Below, one piece after another: positions 1 through 5,728 of a stretch of DNA of 13,043 nucleotides. Under the pieces are notes generated by a model. That model ran no database searches. It was not told where the DNA came from and saw nothing but the letters and a program-made list of their open reading frames with translations. Source of the DNA: an uncultured Treponema sp. (GTDB taxonomy: Bacteria > Spirochaetota > Spirochaetia > Treponematales > Treponemataceae). The DNA lies in contig CALAEZ010000285.1 in the NCBI GenBank assembly GCA_937891125.1, forward strand, positions 1 through 13,043, given 5' to 3'. The number at the start of each line of letters is the position of its first letter. Within the stretch, counting starts at the first letter, position 1. The position numbers and the translations under genes were made by a program.

Positions 1-34
1 TAAACGACAAAACGATTTTCGTTTTGCTCGTTTA
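1..34. repeat. Long inverted repeat at the window edge (hairpin A)
   Basis: Bases 1-7 (TAAACGA) pair with 28-34 (TCGTTTA), and 8-15 (CAAAACGA) pair with 19-26 (TCGTTTTG). The loop is 3 nt and a single base (27) is bulged on the 3' side, giving 15 paired bases. The stem may extend beyond the left edge. It is AT-rich with no clear U-tract, so it is not a textbook terminator. It could be the end of an upstream transcription unit or part of the structured block that follows. The pairing is seen directly; its role is unknown. Confidence 0.7.
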
Positions 35-35
35 C

Positions 36-89
36 TGCGCCGGATTTGCGCTGCGAAAGCAGCATATTTCCTATGCAAATCCGTGCGCA
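36..89. repeat. Compound inverted repeat with GNRA-capped inner hairpin (hairpin B)
   Basis: Bases 36-40 (TGCGC) pair with 85-89, and 41-49 (CGGATTTGC) pair perfectly with 75-83 (GCAAATCCG). Base 84 is bulged. Inside, 50-54 (GCTGC) pair with 59-63 (GCAGC) around a GAAA tetraloop, and 64-74 form a one-sided internal loop. This gives 14 outer plus 5 inner base pairs. A GNRA tetraloop on a helix of this length is more typical of a folded RNA than of chance. No known RNA family is recognised. Confidence 0.65.
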
Positions 90-99
90 TCCGTGCGGA

Positions 100-155
100 G
101 CAGTTATAGTAAGCGAAATTATTTATTTCGCTTACTATAATTGCGCTTACTATAA
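100..155. repeat. 20-bp stem hairpin plus a third half-site (hairpin C)
   Basis: Bases 104-119 are perfectly complementary to 125-140. The stem extends to 100-103 with 141-144 (one G-T pair), giving 20 pairs around a 5-nt loop. The 12-mer CGCTTACTATAA at 129-140 recurs directly at 144-155, and its inverse lies at 104-115, so there are three copies of one half-site. The copies contain TATAAT (136-141) and TATAAA (151-156), both -10-like, but no good -35 is spaced to match. It could be a mobile palindromic element, an operator cluster or a folded RNA. Confidence 0.75.
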
Positions 156-171
156 AATGTGTGAGGAGCAT

Positions 172-227
172 GGGAGCACGAAGCGCGAAACGCTCCGAAT
201 ATCGGGTTTTGACCCCAATATCATAAT
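172..227. other. Short dyads between hairpin C and cas6
   Basis: AGCG (182-185) can pair with CGCT (191-194). Around 199-220 the arms ATATCGGG and CCCCAATAT form an imperfect stem with one mismatch over a loop containing TTTTGA. A GAGGAG at 163-168 precedes a short frame that starts at ATG 170 and stops at 224-226, which is too short and too closely spaced to call a gene. Together with the larger hairpins upstream, this makes the whole 227-base leader dense in dyads. Confidence 0.4.
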
Positions 228-1148
228 ATGCAAAACTGTTTCAACATCCGTTACATAAAACTACATATAACCCTTGAAATACTCGAAGCCACCGCCTTGC
301 CCATATACAAAGCCTCCGCCATACGCGGAGGTATGGGTGAGATGATGCTTCGCAGTCATTGCATCAGAGACAGACAGTGCGATGATTGTGACTTCCGCTC
401 GGAATGCATCGTTCAAAGAGTTATGTATTCTCAAATGGAGATTCAACCTGCCTTTATGACATCCGGTGACAGCGTAGGGTATGTTTTGGAATGCGAAGAT
501 TATCGGGAACATTTCAAAGAGGGTGATGATCTGAGTTTTAATCTTATCTTATTTGGCAAGACAATCGTCTACTTCAGCCAGTTCATTGATGCGTTTTATC
601 GTCTTGGTATGAGCGGTATCGGCAAAAATCGCAGTCGGTTTACAATAAAATCCATAACAAATACAAAGAAAAAACCAATATTAAGCGGAAATGATGTACT
701 GATGAACGCCTATACTGTCGGGCGGCTTGAAGAATATATTGACTGGCGCGTAAAAAAAGCGGATATATCCAAAGGTCATATCATAAAGTTTAAGACACCG
801 CTATCGCTGAAGTGCAAAGGTGAAAAACTGTATGAATTTAACGCGGAGGCTATTATTAAAGCAATAGCGCGCAGGGTATATATGATGGACTGCTTTGAGG
901 GGATAGAAGCATCAACCGGAGATATCGAATTAGACAAAGAAATACAGATACTGTCAGAGACTCACAGGAATGTAGGGGTTCCGAGGTATTCGAGCCGGCA
1001 GGAGAGCAAAATGACTCTGTGGGGAATAGAAGGCGAGATATCAATTGATAAGGTTTCGGAGGAGACTTTAAAGCTCCTGTATGCGGGAGAATTGCTTCAC
1101 ATAGGTAAAAATACCAGCTTTGGTTTTGGAAGATACAGGGTGATTTAG
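228..1148 (+). CDS. cas6: CRISPR-associated endoribonuclease Cas6 (type III-style, RAMP)
   Basis: This is a Cas6 pre-crRNA processing nuclease, which cuts CRISPR transcripts within the repeat to give crRNA guides. The 306 residues match the usual full length. The N-terminal ferredoxin-like part has the family block around GGMGEMMLR (34-42). A Cys4 cluster follows (C45, C51, C54, C60), then MEIQPAF and an LILFGKT segment (106-112). The C-terminal RAMP domain (about 185-306) contains FKTPLSLK, SSRQ..KM and the glycine-rich end HIGKNTSFGFGRYRVI. A stop at 210-212 leaves ATG 228 as the first start; no Shine-Dalgarno is visible, so the start is moderately certain. The catalytic histidine cannot be assigned by eye. 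It is followed 9 nt later by a YdbC-like gene. No other cas gene or repeat array lies in the window, so it may be solitary or the end of a larger locus off the left side. Confidence 0.9.
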   Translation: MQNCFNIRYIKLHITLEILEATALPIYKASAIRGGMGEMMLRSHCIRDRQCDDCDFRSECIVQRVMYSQMEIQPAFMTSGDSVGYVLECEDYREHFKEGDDLSFNLILFGKTIVYFSQFIDAFYRLGMSGIGKNRSRFTIKSITNTKKKPILSGNDVLMNAYTVGRLEEYIDWRVKKADISKGHIIKFKTPLSLKCKGEKLYEFNAEAIIKAIARRVYMMDCFEGIEASTGDIELDKEIQILSETHRNVGVPRYSSRQESKMTLWGIEGEISIDKVSEETLKLLYAGELLHIGKNTSFGFGRYRVI

Positions 1149-1157
1149 GAGGATGAT

Positions 1158-1385
1158 ATGGCAGAAAATTTCAGCTATGATATTATCGGGGAGTCAACAG
1201 TAATCTCACAGGGAAGCGGCGGATGGAATCTGGAACTAAATAAAATTTCATGGAATAAGCGCCCTGCAAAATACGACTTACGAAGTTGGAGCGGAGACCA
1301 CGAAAAAATGGGAAAAGGTGTGACGCTCACCAAGGAAGATGTGCTCGCGTTAAAAGAGCTTTTACAGTCTGCACAGATAGACTAA
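1158..1385 (+). CDS. PC4/YdbC-family single-stranded DNA-binding protein
   Basis: A 75-residue protein resembling the YdbC group of PC4-like proteins, which in characterised members bind single-stranded nucleic acid as dimers through a curved beta sheet. Hallmarks are GGWNLELNKISWN (21-33), KYDLRSW (38-44) and the ending HEKMGKGVTLTKEDVLALKELL, which gives the C-terminal helix. The start is fixed by AGGAGG at 1147-1152, which overlaps the cas6 stop codon, with 5 nt before ATG 1158. This suggests co-transcription with, and reinitiation after, cas6. The family is best known from Firmicutes, which fits transfer together with cas6 (inference). A role in CRISPR function is untested. Confidence 0.85.
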   Translation: MAENFSYDIIGESTVISQGSGGWNLELNKISWNKRPAKYDLRSWSGDHEKMGKGVTLTKEDVLALKELLQSAQID

Positions 1386-1389
1386 TCGA

Positions 1390-2427
1390 CTACGCTTCGT
1401 AAACAGCACACGAAGCGCCGCGCTTCACAACAATCTCGAACAGCAATAGGGTAAGCTCCGTTTCGGTAAAAATGTTACCATTGGCACGAATATGCATGTC
1501 GGTTTTAGAAAGTAACGCAATTATTGCAACACACTGTCCTGCTGTCCACACGCGGCTTGCCTTGCTATACTGCGCGCGAATAAGCTTACCGCCAAAACCG
1601 TTTGTTTTTAATGCAAAATCGTCCACATAGGCACCACCTGCATGCAAGCTATGCCAAAGCAAGAGCTTTCGAAAGCAGGAAGCAAGACCGGCTATCAGCA
1701 TTACTGGGCTATTCGACTTTGTAAGCAGAATCTTCTGGAGTATTAAAAGGGAATCTTCGAGTCGTTTTGAGACCGAAGCATTTGCTTCTGCCATTGCGTC
1801 AAACAGAGTAAACGCTGATTCTTCACGGTTATGCGCTAAAATCTGCTCGACATCCTCGGCAGAGATAGCATGTTCGCGAGGGAAACACAAGAAAAAGCGG
1901 CTACATTCTGTGCGAAGCGCTTCAGTATTATTTTCGACCAGCTCAAGAATGAGTTCCGCAGCGTCAGGCTGAAGCGTATACCCGCTTTTGCGAAAAAAAT
2001 CATACAGCCACGCTTCCTTGCGGTCGTCAAACAGCTCCCAAAACTGTTTTTTATTTTCTTTAGGGATAAGCTTTTCAAGCTTTGTATCTACCGAAAGCTC
2101 ATCAGACACCAAAACAAGCACAGACGCATCTGAAGCTGACGAATTCTTTGCGGATGGAGTTACCGACGAAATCCATGCACCGAGCAGCTCTATATCCTCT
2201 TTTTTCTTAATAGCCTCAGCACCACGCAACACGATACAAGTTGCAGGCGTAAAAAGCGATTCAGTACGCAACTGACTGACGACATCTTCAACGCGCGTAT
2301 CAGCAGCATAATACAAAAAATCGTCACTAGAGCCGTATTTTTTTTTCAGCGCTGCTTTTACCGCTTCAACAGCATCGTTTCGTTGCCCTAGCTCAGGACC
2401 GCAAAAGAGGTATACAGGAATTGCCAT
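1390..2427 (-). CDS. holA: DNA polymerase III subunit delta
   Basis: The delta subunit of the clamp loader opens the beta sliding clamp at primed sites. The protein has 345 residues, the usual size. The N-terminal AAA+-like fold begins MAIPVYLFCGPELGQRNDAV, where the family has a Y.l.G.e...r..a pattern. RTESLFTPATCIVLRGAEAI (54-73) is the characteristic segment leading to the clamp-contacting region. The middle carries LELVENNTEALRTEC and NREESAFTLFDAMAEAN, and the C-terminal collar domain is helical. As usual for delta, no functional P-loop is seen. It starts 12 nt after the lexA stop with only a weak ribosome site, suggesting translation coupled to lexA. It is the last gene of the hprK-ptsH-lexA-holA run. 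Confidence 0.85.
   Translation of the reverse strand: MAIPVYLFCGPELGQRNDAVEAVKAALKKKYGSSDDFLYYAADTRVEDVVSQLRTESLFTPATCIVLRGAEAIKKKEDIELLGAWISSVTPSAKNSSASDASVLVLVSDELSVDTKLEKLIPKENKKQFWELFDDRKEAWLYDFFRKSGYTLQPDAAELILELVENNTEALRTECSRFFLCFPREHAISAEDVEQILAHNREESAFTLFDAMAEANASVSKRLEDSLLILQKILLTKSNSPVMLIAGLASCFRKLLLWHSLHAGGAYVDDFALKTNGFGGKLIRAQYSKASRVWTAGQCVAIIALLSKTDMHIRANGNIFTETELTLLLFEIVVKRGASCAVYEA
1393..1426. repeat. Overlapping palindromes at the ydbC/holA convergent junction
   Basis: CGCTTCGT (1393-1400) is complementary to ACGAAGCG (1410-1417). GAAGCGC (1412-1418) is complementary to GCGCTTC (1420-1426) around one base. The two hairpins share a strand and exclude each other. They lie inside the last codons of holA, 4 nt past the ydbC stop. 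There is no U-tract, so intrinsic termination in either direction is doubtful, though the fold could slow converging transcripts. Confidence 0.45.
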
Positions 2428-2439
2428 TATCTACACTGC

Positions 2440-3042
2440 CTAGTAGGTACGCACAATATTAGATAGCGTGCCGACAATGCGTACGTCCTGGCAATAAATT
2501 GCCTGAAACGCAGGATTTTCGGGCTGCAGTCGAATGCGGTCACTTTCGCGATAAAAGCGCTTTAAGGTAATCGCCTCGTCAAGCACTGCGACAACAATTT
2601 GGCCGTCAACAGCAGTCGAACATTGTTCAATAATGGCTAAATCCCCTTCAAGGATTCCTGCATTTATCATGCTTGCACCACGTACCCGAAGCGCAAAATA
2701 GCTTTTCCCCGGGCGAACAAAGGGCTCTGTCAGATTCACATAGCCATCAAGATTTTCCTCACACAAAAGTGGCTTTCCGGCAGCAACAGTTCCCAAAAGC
2801 GGAACCTTTGCCATAAATGGACCTTGCTGTGTTGGATCAACAACACGAATGGAGCGAGAACGCTTTTGACTCGGCGATAAATAGCCTTTTTTTTGCAATG
2901 CGGTGATGTAATCCTGAACCGCGCGTATCGAAACGCCAAAATGCTCGCTAATTTCACGCACAGTAGGCGGATATTCATGCTCTTTCGTGTAGCCGGAGAT
3001 AAAATCAAGAACTTCCTGCTGGCGCGCAGTAATGCCTTTCAT
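2440..3042 (-). CDS. lexA: LexA SOS repressor / self-cleaving protease
   Basis: A repressor of DNA-damage genes that cleaves itself when RecA filaments form. It has 200 residues, typical for LexA. The N-terminal winged helix is at about 1-65 (ITARQQEVLDFI, YPPTVREISEHFGVS, with IRAVQDYITALQKKGYL as the recognition and following helices). The cleavage site is Ala88-Gly89 in VPLLGTVAAGKPLL. The catalytic dyad is Ser124 (RGASM) and Lys161 (ITLKRF). All key residues are present, so it should be active. The recognition region differs from the E. coli and Bacillus forms, so its operator may differ too. A strong GAGGAGG (3048-3054) lies inside the last codons of HPr, and the ATG follows the HPr stop directly, so the two are translationally coupled. 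From general knowledge, T. pallidum and Borrelia are reported to lack LexA. Confidence 0.95.
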   Translation of the reverse strand: MKGITARQQEVLDFISGYTKEHEYPPTVREISEHFGVSIRAVQDYITALQKKGYLSPSQKRSRSIRVVDPTQQGPFMAKVPLLGTVAAGKPLLCEENLDGYVNLTEPFVRPGKSYFALRVRGASMINAGILEGDLAIIEQCSTAVDGQIVVAVLDEAITLKRFYRESDRIRLQPENPAFQAIYCQDVRIVGTLSNIVRTY

Positions 3043-3309
3043 TTAATCCTCCTCAAATTTTGACTCAAACAAGTTAAAAATTGCTTCTGCCGCTTCTTTT
3101 TCATCAGGTCCATCTGCCTTAAGTGTCAGGGTTGTATTATACCCTGCTGCCATAGTAATAACACCCATAATCGATTTAGCATTTACACTTGCAGAATCTT
3201 TTTCAAGCATTACCTCTGACGCAAATTTATTTGCTGTCTGAGCAATAAGAGCTGCCGGGCGAGCATGAATTCCCGCACGGTTACGAACAGTAAGCAATTT
3301 TTCTGTCAT
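3043..3309 (-). CDS. ptsH: Phosphocarrier protein HPr
   Basis: HPr carries phosphate from enzyme I on a histidine and is also phosphorylated on serine by HprK as a regulatory signal. With ATG 3309 as start the product is 88 residues, the usual size. His15 sits in AGIHARPA and Ser46 in AKSIMGV, exactly at the canonical positions. A longer reading from TTG 3330 would add seven residues and displace the ribosome site, so the ATG is preferred. It follows hprK by 26 nt and directly precedes lexA. No PTS permease or enzyme I gene is present here. In pathogenic treponemes HPr/HprK are known without sugar-transport PTS components, so a purely regulatory role is plausible (inference). Confidence 0.95.
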   Translation of the reverse strand: MTEKLLTVRNRAGIHARPAALIAQTANKFASEVMLEKDSASVNAKSIMGVITMAAGYNTTLTLKADGPDEKEAAEAIFNLFESKFEED

Positions 3310-3313
3310 ACAT

Positions 3314-3320
3314 TCCCTCT
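3314..3320 (-). promoter_or_regulatory. Ribosome binding site deciding the HPr start
   Basis: On the minus strand this reads AGAGGGA, 4 nt before ATG 3307-3309. It supports the 88-residue HPr over the longer TTG-started reading, for which this sequence would be coding. Confidence 0.75.
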
Positions 3321-3335
3321 TGTATAGCAATTTGT

Positions 3336-4322
3336 TTAGTAGGAGTCGTCACTGCCGTAGTAAGCAGCTTGCGCTTCTCCTGTTTCAATCCATTTAAGCA
3401 CGTTCTGATTAAAGTCGCGGGCAGAGTTATACCCCATCGCCTTTAAGCGTTCATTCATTGCTGCAGCTTCGATGATGATAGGCATATTTCGTCCTGGCTT
3501 AACAGGCAAATCAAGCACAGGAATTTTTATACCAAGCATATCGGTCGTTGCATAATCGGTGCCAACGCGGTCGTACAGCTTGTTTGAATCCCACTCTTCA
3601 AGATGGATAACCATCTGTACTTCCTTTTGGTCACGAACAGCGCCAACACCATAGAGCTGTGACACGTTAATAACGCCTAAGCCGCGAACCTCCATGTGGT
3701 GGCTAATAAGCTTGTTTGCGCCCTGCCCCATAATGGTATTACCGTTTACACAGCGAATTTCGACAATGTCGTCAGCAACAAGCCGATGCCCACGTTCAAC
3801 AAGCTCAAGTGCACATTCTGACTTACCAACACCAGAGTGACCGGTAAGTAAAATGCCAATACCATAGACTTCAAGCAAAACACCATGCATGGTCTTCTTT
3901 GGCGCAAAAATATTTGAAAATATACGAATAAGGCGCGAAGAAAACTCAGTAGAATCTAGCGGCGTCTGCAAAACAGGACAAACATTTTCTTCGGCAAGCT
4001 GCAGAAACTCATCACGCGGGCGCAAATCATGCGTAAACACAAGTGCAGGCACATGGTTTGAAAGCAAGCGTTCAATCGAAACGATATTTTTTTCTGCATA
4101 CAGCTTTTCGACATAGGCAAACTCACCGCGACCGAACATTTGTACGCGGTTTGCATCAAATGCTTCAAAAAAACCGGTTAACTCAAGTCCCGGACGATTT
4201 ATATCTGGCACGGTCAACTCACGGGACAAGCCCTTGCGTCCTGCAAGGCAGCGCAAATCAAGCGCATTGTGTCCGTTCAAATCGAGATTTAGCAAATCAA
4301 GCACTGTGAACCTATTTTCCAT
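3336..4322 (-). CDS. hprK: HPr kinase/phosphorylase
   Basis: A bifunctional enzyme that phosphorylates Ser46 of HPr and removes the phosphate, depending on metabolite levels; cytoplasmic, hexameric in known members. It has 328 residues, near the usual 310-330. The N-terminal domain (1-135) has CLAGRKGLSRELTVPDINRP and FGRGEFAYVEKL. The catalytic domain carries the P-loop GHSGVGKS (161-168), LVADDIVEI (181-189), the family signature EVRGLGVINV (211-220) and the loop PVKPGRNM (273-280), followed by EAAAMN. All are intact. The HPr substrate is the next gene. No Shine-Dalgarno precedes the ATG, and a candidate promoter lies so close that the transcript may be nearly leaderless. Confidence 0.96.
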   Translation of the reverse strand: MENRFTVLDLLNLDLNGHNALDLRCLAGRKGLSRELTVPDINRPGLELTGFFEAFDANRVQMFGRGEFAYVEKLYAEKNIVSIERLLSNHVPALVFTHDLRPRDEFLQLAEENVCPVLQTPLDSTEFSSRLIRIFSNIFAPKKTMHGVLLEVYGIGILLTGHSGVGKSECALELVERGHRLVADDIVEIRCVNGNTIMGQGANKLISHHMEVRGLGVINVSQLYGVGAVRDQKEVQMVIHLEEWDSNKLYDRVGTDYATTDMLGIKIPVLDLPVKPGRNMPIIIEAAAMNERLKAMGYNSARDFNQNVLKWIETGEAQAAYYGSDDSY

Positions 4323-4330
4323 GCTCGTGT

Positions 4331-4368
4331 ATAGTAATCAAAAGCAGAGTAAAATGCAACCCGTTGCA
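4331..4368 (-). promoter_or_regulatory. Candidate hprK operon promoter with palindromic operator
   Basis: On the minus strand, TTGCAT (4354-4359) and TACTAT (4331-4336) are 17 nt apart, and the -10 ends 8 nt before the hprK ATG. A 14-bp palindrome TGCAACGGGTTGCA (4355-4368, 6-bp arms, 2-bp centre) lies over the -35. It resembles a repressor site. The promoter match is only moderate (3/6 and 4/6), so this is a candidate. The regulator is unknown; LexA, encoded in the same operon, is one possibility. Confidence 0.4.
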
Positions 4369-4390
4369 AAAAGCAGCAAAAAAAGCCTGC
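4368..4390 (-). terminator. Possible weak terminator after the DJ-1 family gene
   Basis: On the minus strand GCAGGC, seven T, then GCTGC forms a short stem with one bulge, followed by five T. The stem is only about 5 bp, so termination would be inefficient. It lies 42 nt beyond the upstream gene and just before the hprK promoter palindrome, whose outer base it touches. Confidence 0.3.
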
Positions 4391-4431
4391 AAAAAGACGA
4401 CTGTCGCAAGACAAATCTGCGCAATAAAAAA

Positions 4432-5061
4432 CTAGCGCTGACACGCAGTGTCGTGAATGCGCGAAGCAACAGCCTCTCCTGCAAGCAGGCGTACAAACTC
4501 CATTGCAAATTCTTCGGCCGCTCCCGGTCCGCGACCGGTAAGCACGTTGCTATCAAATACCCACGGTCGGTTTCGCTCAAGGCAAGAATCTTTCATACAG
4601 ATTTCCATTTTTTCCGGGTCTCCACAATATTGCGACAGTCCCTCTTCCATGCCTGGGTAACACGTATAATGCAGGCCGGCAAGCAGTCCCGTTTTTGCAA
4701 GCACCACAACAGGAGCGGCACAGATAGCCGCAACAAGCTTTCCTGCCGCGGCGCAATCGGTAATAAAGTTCACCGCACTTTCGCAAAAAGCAATATTAGC
4801 CGCTCCCGGCATACCGCCCGGCACATACACCGCATCGGGAAGCATTTTATTTTTTAGTGAATACAGATAGGCATTGAGCTGCATGTCTGCAACAACAGGA
4901 ATTGCGTGGGAACCAACAACAAGCGCAGAGCTTTCCACCGAACCGCGCTCTGGAATAGCGACTGTTGTAACATCAACCTCAGCGCGACGCAAATAATCAA
5001 CAACCGTCAGCGCTTCAATTTCTTCAAAACCGCGCGCAAGCAGAACAGCAACTTTTTTCAT
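4432..5061 (-). CDS. DJ-1/PfpI (ThiJ) family protein
   Basis: A 209-residue member of the DJ-1/YajL branch of the DJ-1/PfpI superfamily. Reported activities in relatives include protection from oxidants and disputed glyoxalase/deglycase activity, so the substrate is not assigned. The start KKVAVLLARGFEEIEALTVVD contains Glu16, equivalent to the conserved acid that hydrogen-bonds the active cysteine. YVPGGMPGAANI (79-90) and the nucleophile elbow AAICAAP with Cys114 follow. A CYPGMEE segment and LTGRGPGAAEEFAMEFVRLL near the end are typical. It is preceded by GGAGG (5068-5072) and its own good promoter, so it is probably expressed independently of ruvC. The function of this exact protein is unknown. 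Confidence 0.9.
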   Translation of the reverse strand: MKKVAVLLARGFEEIEALTVVDYLRRAEVDVTTVAIPERGSVESSALVVGSHAIPVVADMQLNAYLYSLKNKMLPDAVYVPGGMPGAANIAFCESAVNFITDCAAAGKLVAAICAAPVVVLAKTGLLAGLHYTCYPGMEEGLSQYCGDPEKMEICMKDSCLERNRPWVFDSNVLTGRGPGAAEEFAMEFVRLLAGEAVASRIHDTACQR

Positions 5062-5092
5062 CTTAAGCCTCCAAAACTGTAATCACTCTTTA

Positions 5093-5121
5093 ATAGTATC
5101 ACCAGTGTAGAGATTTTGCAA
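5093..5121 (-). promoter_or_regulatory. Sigma-70-type promoter for the DJ-1 family gene
   Basis: On the minus strand, -35 TTGCAA (5116-5121) and -10 TACTAT (5093-5098) are 17 nt apart, with an extended -10 TG one base upstream of the hexamer. Transcription would start near 5086, leaving a leader of about 25 nt that contains the GGAGG ribosome site. Confidence 0.6.
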
Positions 5122-5146
5122 ACAAGAATATGCGCCGCATGCGCGT

Positions 5147-5626
5147 TTAGATGACACGGGAATGAATATGCGTAATGGCTGCAGCAAGCGCATCCGCGGC
5201 ATGATCCGGCTTTGGCTCGACTTCAAGCTGTAACAGCAATTTTACGTAACGCTCGACAAGCTCCTTGTCTGCGCGTCCTGTTCCTGTAACGGCTATTTTT
5301 ATCTGATTGGGTGTATACATGAAAAGCGGGATTGTCTGTTGCGCAAGACACAGCGTAACTACCCCCTTTGCTTCCGCCACGTTCAATGCGCTTGACGCAT
5401 TGCGCGAAAAATAGAGCGTTTCCATGCTTGCTTCGCACGGCTTATATTCGAGCAAAAGCGCAGTAAGACGGTTGTAAATGGCAAGCAAACGCGTTGTAAG
5501 CGGCTCTGAAGCAGGTGTTTCGATTATGCCGTAGCAGACAAGCTCTTTTTTCTGTCCCTGCGTGTCAATTATGCCAAAGCCAGTATGCGCAAGCCCTGGG
5601 TCTATGCCGATAATACGTTTTTTCAC
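5147..5626 (-). CDS. ruvC: Holliday junction resolvase RuvC
   Basis: RuvC cuts four-way DNA junctions symmetrically during recombination, normally with the RuvAB motor. With GTG 5624-5626 as start it has 159 residues, as expected, and begins VKKRIIGIDPGLAHTG; longer in-frame starts would run back through the upstream terminator hairpin. The acidic active site is visible: Asp9 (IGIDPG), Glu69 (ASMETLYF) and Asp145 in DHAADALA. The fourth position is His142 rather than Asp as in E. coli; a His at this place is also known in Thermus thermophilus RuvC, so activity is expected. TGTGRADKELV (114-124) is the conserved DNA-binding stretch. ruvA and ruvB are not adjacent. yebC lies upstream, a common arrangement. 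Confidence 0.95.
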   Translation of the reverse strand: MKKRIIGIDPGLAHTGFGIIDTQGQKKELVCYGIIETPASEPLTTRLLAIYNRLTALLLEYKPCEASMETLYFSRNASSALNVAEAKGVVTLCLAQQTIPLFMYTPNQIKIAVTGTGRADKELVERYVKLLLQLEVEPKPDHAADALAAAITHIHSRVI

Positions 5627-5631
5627 ACCGA

Positions 5632-5637
5632 CTCCCC
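5632..5637 (-). promoter_or_regulatory. Ribosome binding site deciding the ruvC start
   Basis: GGGGAG on the minus strand, 5 nt before GTG 5624-5626. It fixes the short RuvC start and lies only 5 nt beyond the U-tract of the terminator hairpin. Confidence 0.75.
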
Positions 5638-5642
5638 TATAC

Positions 5643-5675
5643 AAAAAAAAGCTACACGGTACAAACCATGCAGCT
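5643..5675 (-). terminator. Intrinsic terminator between yebC and ruvC
   Basis: On the minus strand AGCTGCATGG pairs with CCGTGTAGCT (10 bp with two G-U pairs) around a 6-nt loop, followed by eight T (5643-5650). This is a strong Rho-independent terminator. It ends 16 nt before the ruvC start, so it may end the yebC transcript, act as an attenuator for ruvC, or both. Confidence 0.85.
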
Positions 5676-5681
5676 TCATGC

Positions 5682-5728
5682 ACCACCATAAAAGGTGGCA
5701 AAAGCAAGGACGGCAACCTAGTGCCGCC
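5682..5728 (-). other. Two further hairpins in the yebC-ruvC spacer
   Basis: Reading the minus strand after the yebC stop, GGCGGCA pairs with TGCCGTC (5722-5728 with 5709-5715, one G-U) around a 6-nt loop. Then GCCACC pairs with GGTGGT (5694-5699 with 5682-5687, one G-U) around TTTTAT. With the terminator, the 135-nt spacer holds three hairpins in series. No known riboswitch class is recognised. Confidence 0.5.

Noticed and set aside
1..227. CRISPR array or integron attC site beside cas6
   Set aside because: There are no regularly spaced identical repeats, and the hairpin ends lack the RYYYAAC/GTTRRRY core boxes of attC.
46..258. Plus-strand 70-residue open frame over the hairpin block
   Set aside because: It has no ribosome site or recognisable domain, overlaps cas6, and its composition is explained by the inverted repeats it crosses.
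4234..4857. Plus-strand 207-residue frame over hprK and the DJ-1 family gene
   Set aside because: It overlaps two certain genes on the other strand and has Arg/Lys/Ser-rich shadow composition.
5130..5144. ATGCG/CGCAT palindromes after ruvC as a terminator
   Set aside because: The loop would be one base, or the stem four bases, and no U-tract follows directly.
5627..5716. N-terminal extension of RuvC
   Set aside because: It would be translated from terminator hairpin sequence and lengthens RuvC beyond family size. GTG 5626 has a proper ribosome site.
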